From: Candidatus Odyssella thessalonicensis
GTDB lineage: Bacteria; Pseudomonadota; Alphaproteobacteria; Bin65
Reading direction: 5' to 3'
Assembly (NCBI GenBank): GCA_005240015.1
Contig: SBBV01000432.1
Span: forward strand, 1 to 7,453
Length of the DNA stretch: 7,453 nt
How positions within the stretch are numbered: position 1 is the first letter of the stretch; every line of letters starts with the position of its first letter. The notes under the pieces are model-generated. The model made no database searches. It had not been told where the DNA came from and saw nothing but the letters and a program-made list of their open reading frames with translations. The translations under genes and the position numbers were made by a program. Shown here in pieces: positions 5,747 through 7,453 of this stretch.

Positions 5747-5866
5747 CAGCAGCCGCGATTGGGTCGATTCCTTTGTGCGGGATGGGCACCGCGGCGATGG
5801 TTTGTGCGCAGCGCCGGCGCAGGGAGACGCGCTCAGCTCACCCAGCCCCGAGCTCTGAAGAACAGG

Positions 5867-5875
5867 TTATCCACA
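5867..5875 (+). other. Single consensus DnaA-box-like sequence
   Basis: TTATCCACA matches the DnaA box exactly. Only one perfect copy is seen; GTTATCCAA on the minus strand near 5951-5960 is imperfect. An isolated box is more likely chance or a DnaA-regulated site than an origin. Confidence 0.3.
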
Positions 5876-5921
5876 GGATCACGCGCCGAGCGAATGGGTG
5901 CGTGAGATGGCCGCGCGTCGT

Positions 5922-5942
5922 TTCGGGTTCCCGAATCCCGAA
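5922..5942. repeat. Small inverted/direct repeat of CCCGAA
   Basis: TTCGGG (5922-5927) can pair with either of two CCCGAA copies (5930-5935 and 5937-5942). The second pairing gives a six-base stem with a nine-base loop. Its role is unknown. The loop size and missing neighbouring arms exclude a tRNA T-arm. Confidence 0.3.
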
Positions 5943-6066
5943 CGATCTCCGTTGGATAACTTCGGTGATATGTGCCGGCGGCTTTCAGCCGAACGCTGGC
6001 CGCGCAGGCGCTGGAACACAGCGTGCGCCCCGGTCGTATCGGAACGCTGCGGACGGAGCGCTTTCC

Positions 6067-6255
6067 ATGGCTCTGGCGGAAAAGGATTTTCGCCGCGTGG
6101 CCGAGGCCGTCGTCGCCGAGCACGGCGATGGCGCGGCGTCATCGGTGAGGCGCTATATCGAGATGCTGCGGCAGGAGAATCGGCACGATCTCGCCGAGGA
6201 CTGGCGCCGGGTCATGGCCTGGATCGAAGTCCTGGGCTCGCGCTCGATTCACTAG
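6067..6255 (+). CDS. Small helical protein, DUF6961-like
   Basis: A 62-residue protein starting MALAEKDFRRVAEAVVAEHG and ending in WIEVLGSRSIH. The ATG at 6067 has GGAG eight bases upstream, and everything before it in frame is non-protein-like. Heptad-like spacing of Val/Ala/Leu and Arg/Glu predicts two or three short amphipathic helices. The pattern of a helix with 'AEAVVAEHGDGAASSVRRYIEML', then 'DLAEDWRRVMAWIEVL', resembles from memory the short alphaproteobacterial proteins grouped as DUF6961. Those have an A-x-x-L/V-x-x-x-HG start and a WRR-V/I end. Function is unknown. It is transcribed away from the repeat-peptide operon and converges on the SUMF1-like gene 44 bases downstream. Confidence 0.65.
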   Translation: MALAEKDFRRVAEAVVAEHGDGAASSVRRYIEMLRQENRHDLAEDWRRVMAWIEVLGSRSIH

Positions 6256-6287
6256 AGCGGCGGCACCCCGAGAGCGGCAGCACCCCG
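6254..6287. repeat. Two-copy 17-base tandem repeat
   Basis: AGAGCGGCGGCACCCCG (6254-6270) is followed directly by AGAGCGGCAGCACCCCG (6271-6287), one mismatch. The first copy overlaps the stop codon of the small plus-strand gene. It looks like a slippage duplication in the intergenic gap. Confidence 0.6.
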
Positions 6288-6297
6288 CGCCGCGGGG
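6283..6297. terminator. GC hairpin between convergent genes
   Basis: CCCCGCG and CGCGGGG flank a single C, so a stem of about five pairs with a five-base loop is realistic. It sits between two convergent stop codons, where a bidirectional terminator is expected. No T-run follows on either strand, so Rho-independent function is doubtful. Confidence 0.35.
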
Positions 6298-6299
6298 CC

Positions 6300-7453
6300 T
6301 CAGTCGGCGTCGCGCGCGACGCGGAAGCCCAGATTGAAGATGCGGCCGGTGGCGTTGGCCTTCAGGCGCGAGGCCGAGCGCAGCAGACGCTGCGTGTAGT
6401 TGAAGGCGCCGCCGCGGACGACGCGGCGATTGCAGTCGGGCGCCGCTACCCCGCTATCGCCGGCCGAGGCACTCTCGGTGCCCGGCGTCTTCCAGCAATC
6501 GGCGGTCCATTCGGCCACGTTGCCGAGCATGTCGTGCAGGCCGAACGCGTTGGGCCGGAGGCTGCCGATGGGCGCCGTGTGCACGAAATTGTCGCTGCAG
6601 GCCGAGGCCGGCCATTCCGGATAGGCGTTCTTGGCGGTCTGATCGGCGCCGTTGCCGTAGCGGCACAGCTCGCCCGCGTCCTCGCCCCAGTGCCGCGATT
6701 CCTTGGCGCCGGCGCGCGCCGCATATTCCCATTCGAGCTCGGTCGGCAGGCGATAGCGCTTGCCGGTCTTCTTGCCGAGCCAGGCGACATAGGCCTCGGC
6801 ATCGCGGAAGCTCACGCACACGACCGGCTCGTCGGCGGCCTGCTTGTAGCCGGGCTCGACCCAGTTCTTGGTGCGGTCGAAGGCCCACTGCTTGCCCGAC
6901 CAGACGAAGCAGCCGACGTCGGCCTTGTAGCCCGACTCCTTGACGAACGCGTCGAACTGCGCGCGCGTGACCTCGTAGCGGCCGAGCGCAAAGGATTTGT
7001 CGACCGTGATCTGGCGCTGGCGCTCCTCGTCGGCCTCGCGCCCCATCTCGCTGGCCGGGGAGCCGAAGCTTCCCGTCCCGGCCGGAACCAGAACCATGTC
7101 GGGGCAACCGGCGCAGTCCGTGAAGCCGGCCGCGGCGGTGCCGGGCAGCGCGTCCTCGCGCTCGCGTTCGCGCTGCGCGGGCGGGATCGCGGCCGTGATG
7201 CTGGGCGGCAGCACGTCGGCGGGCTGCGGGCGTGCCGGCTCGGAGGCGCGCGCACTGTCGAAGCGCGGCTGCGCGGTGTTACGCGTGCCGACCCAGAAGC
7301 CGGCGCCGGCGATGACGAGCATCAGCACGCTGAGCAGCGCCGTCGTGAGCGCCGGGTTGCGCGGCCGGACCGTGCGCTCGGTAGGGGCGTTCGAGAACGT
7401 CTCCTGCACCGTCGACGCCTGCGGCCCGCGCTTCGCTGCGCTGCGCGACGGAT
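6300..7453 (-). CDS. Membrane-anchored SUMF1/FGE-like protein, 5' end probably beyond the window
   Basis: An FGE-sulfatase/SUMF1-fold protein. Numbered from a GTG at 7409 (369 residues), it has a transmembrane helix at about 18-41 (ALLSVLMLVIAGAGFWVG) and a Pro/Ala/Arg-rich linker. A CAGC motif (99-102) comes before MVLVPAG, where the SUMF1 domain begins; it continues to the C-terminus. Domain hallmarks include KRYRLPTELEWEYAARAG, GLHDMLGNVAEWTADCW, VVRGGAF and NLGFRVARD. The domain would lie in the periplasm. The active-site cysteine pair of true formylglycine-generating enzymes, expected just after GGS/GGA, is absent: the segment is GGAFNYTQRLLRSASR (333-348). The EgtB-type HxxxE motif is also not seen. 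It is therefore probably a non-FGE member, role unknown. The frame stays open upstream to 7453 with almost only G/C third positions, so the true start probably lies outside. The GTG at 7409 is the fallback. Confidence 0.8.
   Translation of the reverse strand, partial: PSRSAAKRGPQASTVQETFSNAPTERTVRPRNPALTTALLSVLMLVIAGAGFWVGTRNTAQPRFDSARASEPARPQPADVLPPSITAAIPPAQREREREDALPGTAAAGFTDCAGCPDMVLVPAGTGSFGSPASEMGREADEERQRQITVDKSFALGRYEVTRAQFDAFVKESGYKADVGCFVWSGKQWAFDRTKNWVEPGYKQAADEPVVCVSFRDAEAYVAWLGKKTGKRYRLPTELEWEYAARAGAKESRHWGEDAGELCRYGNGADQTAKNAYPEWPASACSDNFVHTAPIGSLRPNAFGLHDMLGNVAEWTADCWKTPGTESASAGDSGVAAPDCNRRVVRGGAFNYTQRLLRSASRLKANATGRIFNLGFRVARDAD

Larger units (their letters stand above)
5750..6066. 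other. Gene-free stretch before the small plus-strand gene
   Basis: A plus-strand frame opens at 5773 and joins the small gene at 6067. Its first 97 codons read as Arg/Ala-rich, non-protein-like sequence with no ribosome-binding site, so I treat it as untranslated. It holds a lone DnaA-box-like word (5867-5875) and a small inverted repeat (5922-5942). No RNA gene or further coding region is supported. Confidence 0.5.

Noticed and set aside
5920..5945. tRNA T-arm-like sequence
   Set aside because: The loop is nine bases instead of seven, and no acceptor, D or anticodon arms are found around it.
5773..6066. N-terminal 97 codons of a long frame ending at 6255
   Set aside because: Composition is not protein-like and the ATG at 6067 has a Shine-Dalgarno; only the last 62 residues look real.
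5833..6142. Minus-strand frames opposite the small plus-strand gene
   Set aside because: No ribosome-binding site or family character, and they overlap a better supported gene.
1..7453. CRISPR array, insertion sequence or rRNA/tRNA gene
   Set aside because: No regular repeat-spacer pattern, transposase-like frame with terminal repeats, or RNA gene was seen on either strand.

Overview
The window is GC-rich apart from one AT-rich island. Its genes look like those of an alphaproteobacterium, most likely Bradyrhizobium-like (Hyphomicrobiales). This rests on the codon use, on a class III adenylate cyclase with TolB-like and TPR regions, on a Crp-type regulator and on a small alphaproteobacterial-style helical protein. 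The placement comes from protein character, not from any search.

Layout. 1-438 has no convincing intact gene; it holds a possible remnant of a flavin-dependent oxidoreductase C-terminus and two Crp-like operators upstream of a Crp/Fnr-family regulator (439-1204, + strand). The regulator carries a one-base frameshift near 1105-1108, just after its DNA-recognition helix. It converges, 7 bases apart, on a class III adenylate/guanylate cyclase fused to TolB-like and TPR regions (1212-3008, - strand). Upstream of the cyclase, on the same strand, is a tight three-gene cluster read in the order 5455 to 3206: an 80-residue peptide with three copies of a GAGWxxPK...H motif, an uncharacterised DUF6065-like protein, and an MFS transporter. 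The cluster is preceded by an AT-rich island (about 30% GC over 5541-5670) with a perfect inverted repeat. A mostly non-coding stretch to 6066 follows, then a 62-residue helical protein (6067-6255, +). A short tandem repeat and GC hairpin separate it from a membrane-anchored SUMF1/FGE-like protein (- strand, open to the right edge of the window).

How it may work together. Two signals stand out. First, the peptide, DUF6065-like protein and MFS transporter have 8- and 25-base gaps. They look like a precursor, a candidate modifying or partner protein and an exporter, possibly an undescribed peptide natural product or secreted-peptide system; no known RiPP maturase is visible, so this is inference. 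Second, four sites resembling GTGA-N6-TCAC lie before the regulator gene, between the MFS and cyclase genes, and upstream of the peptide cluster. A local cAMP/Crp circuit covering cyclase, regulator and peptide operon is therefore plausible but untested.
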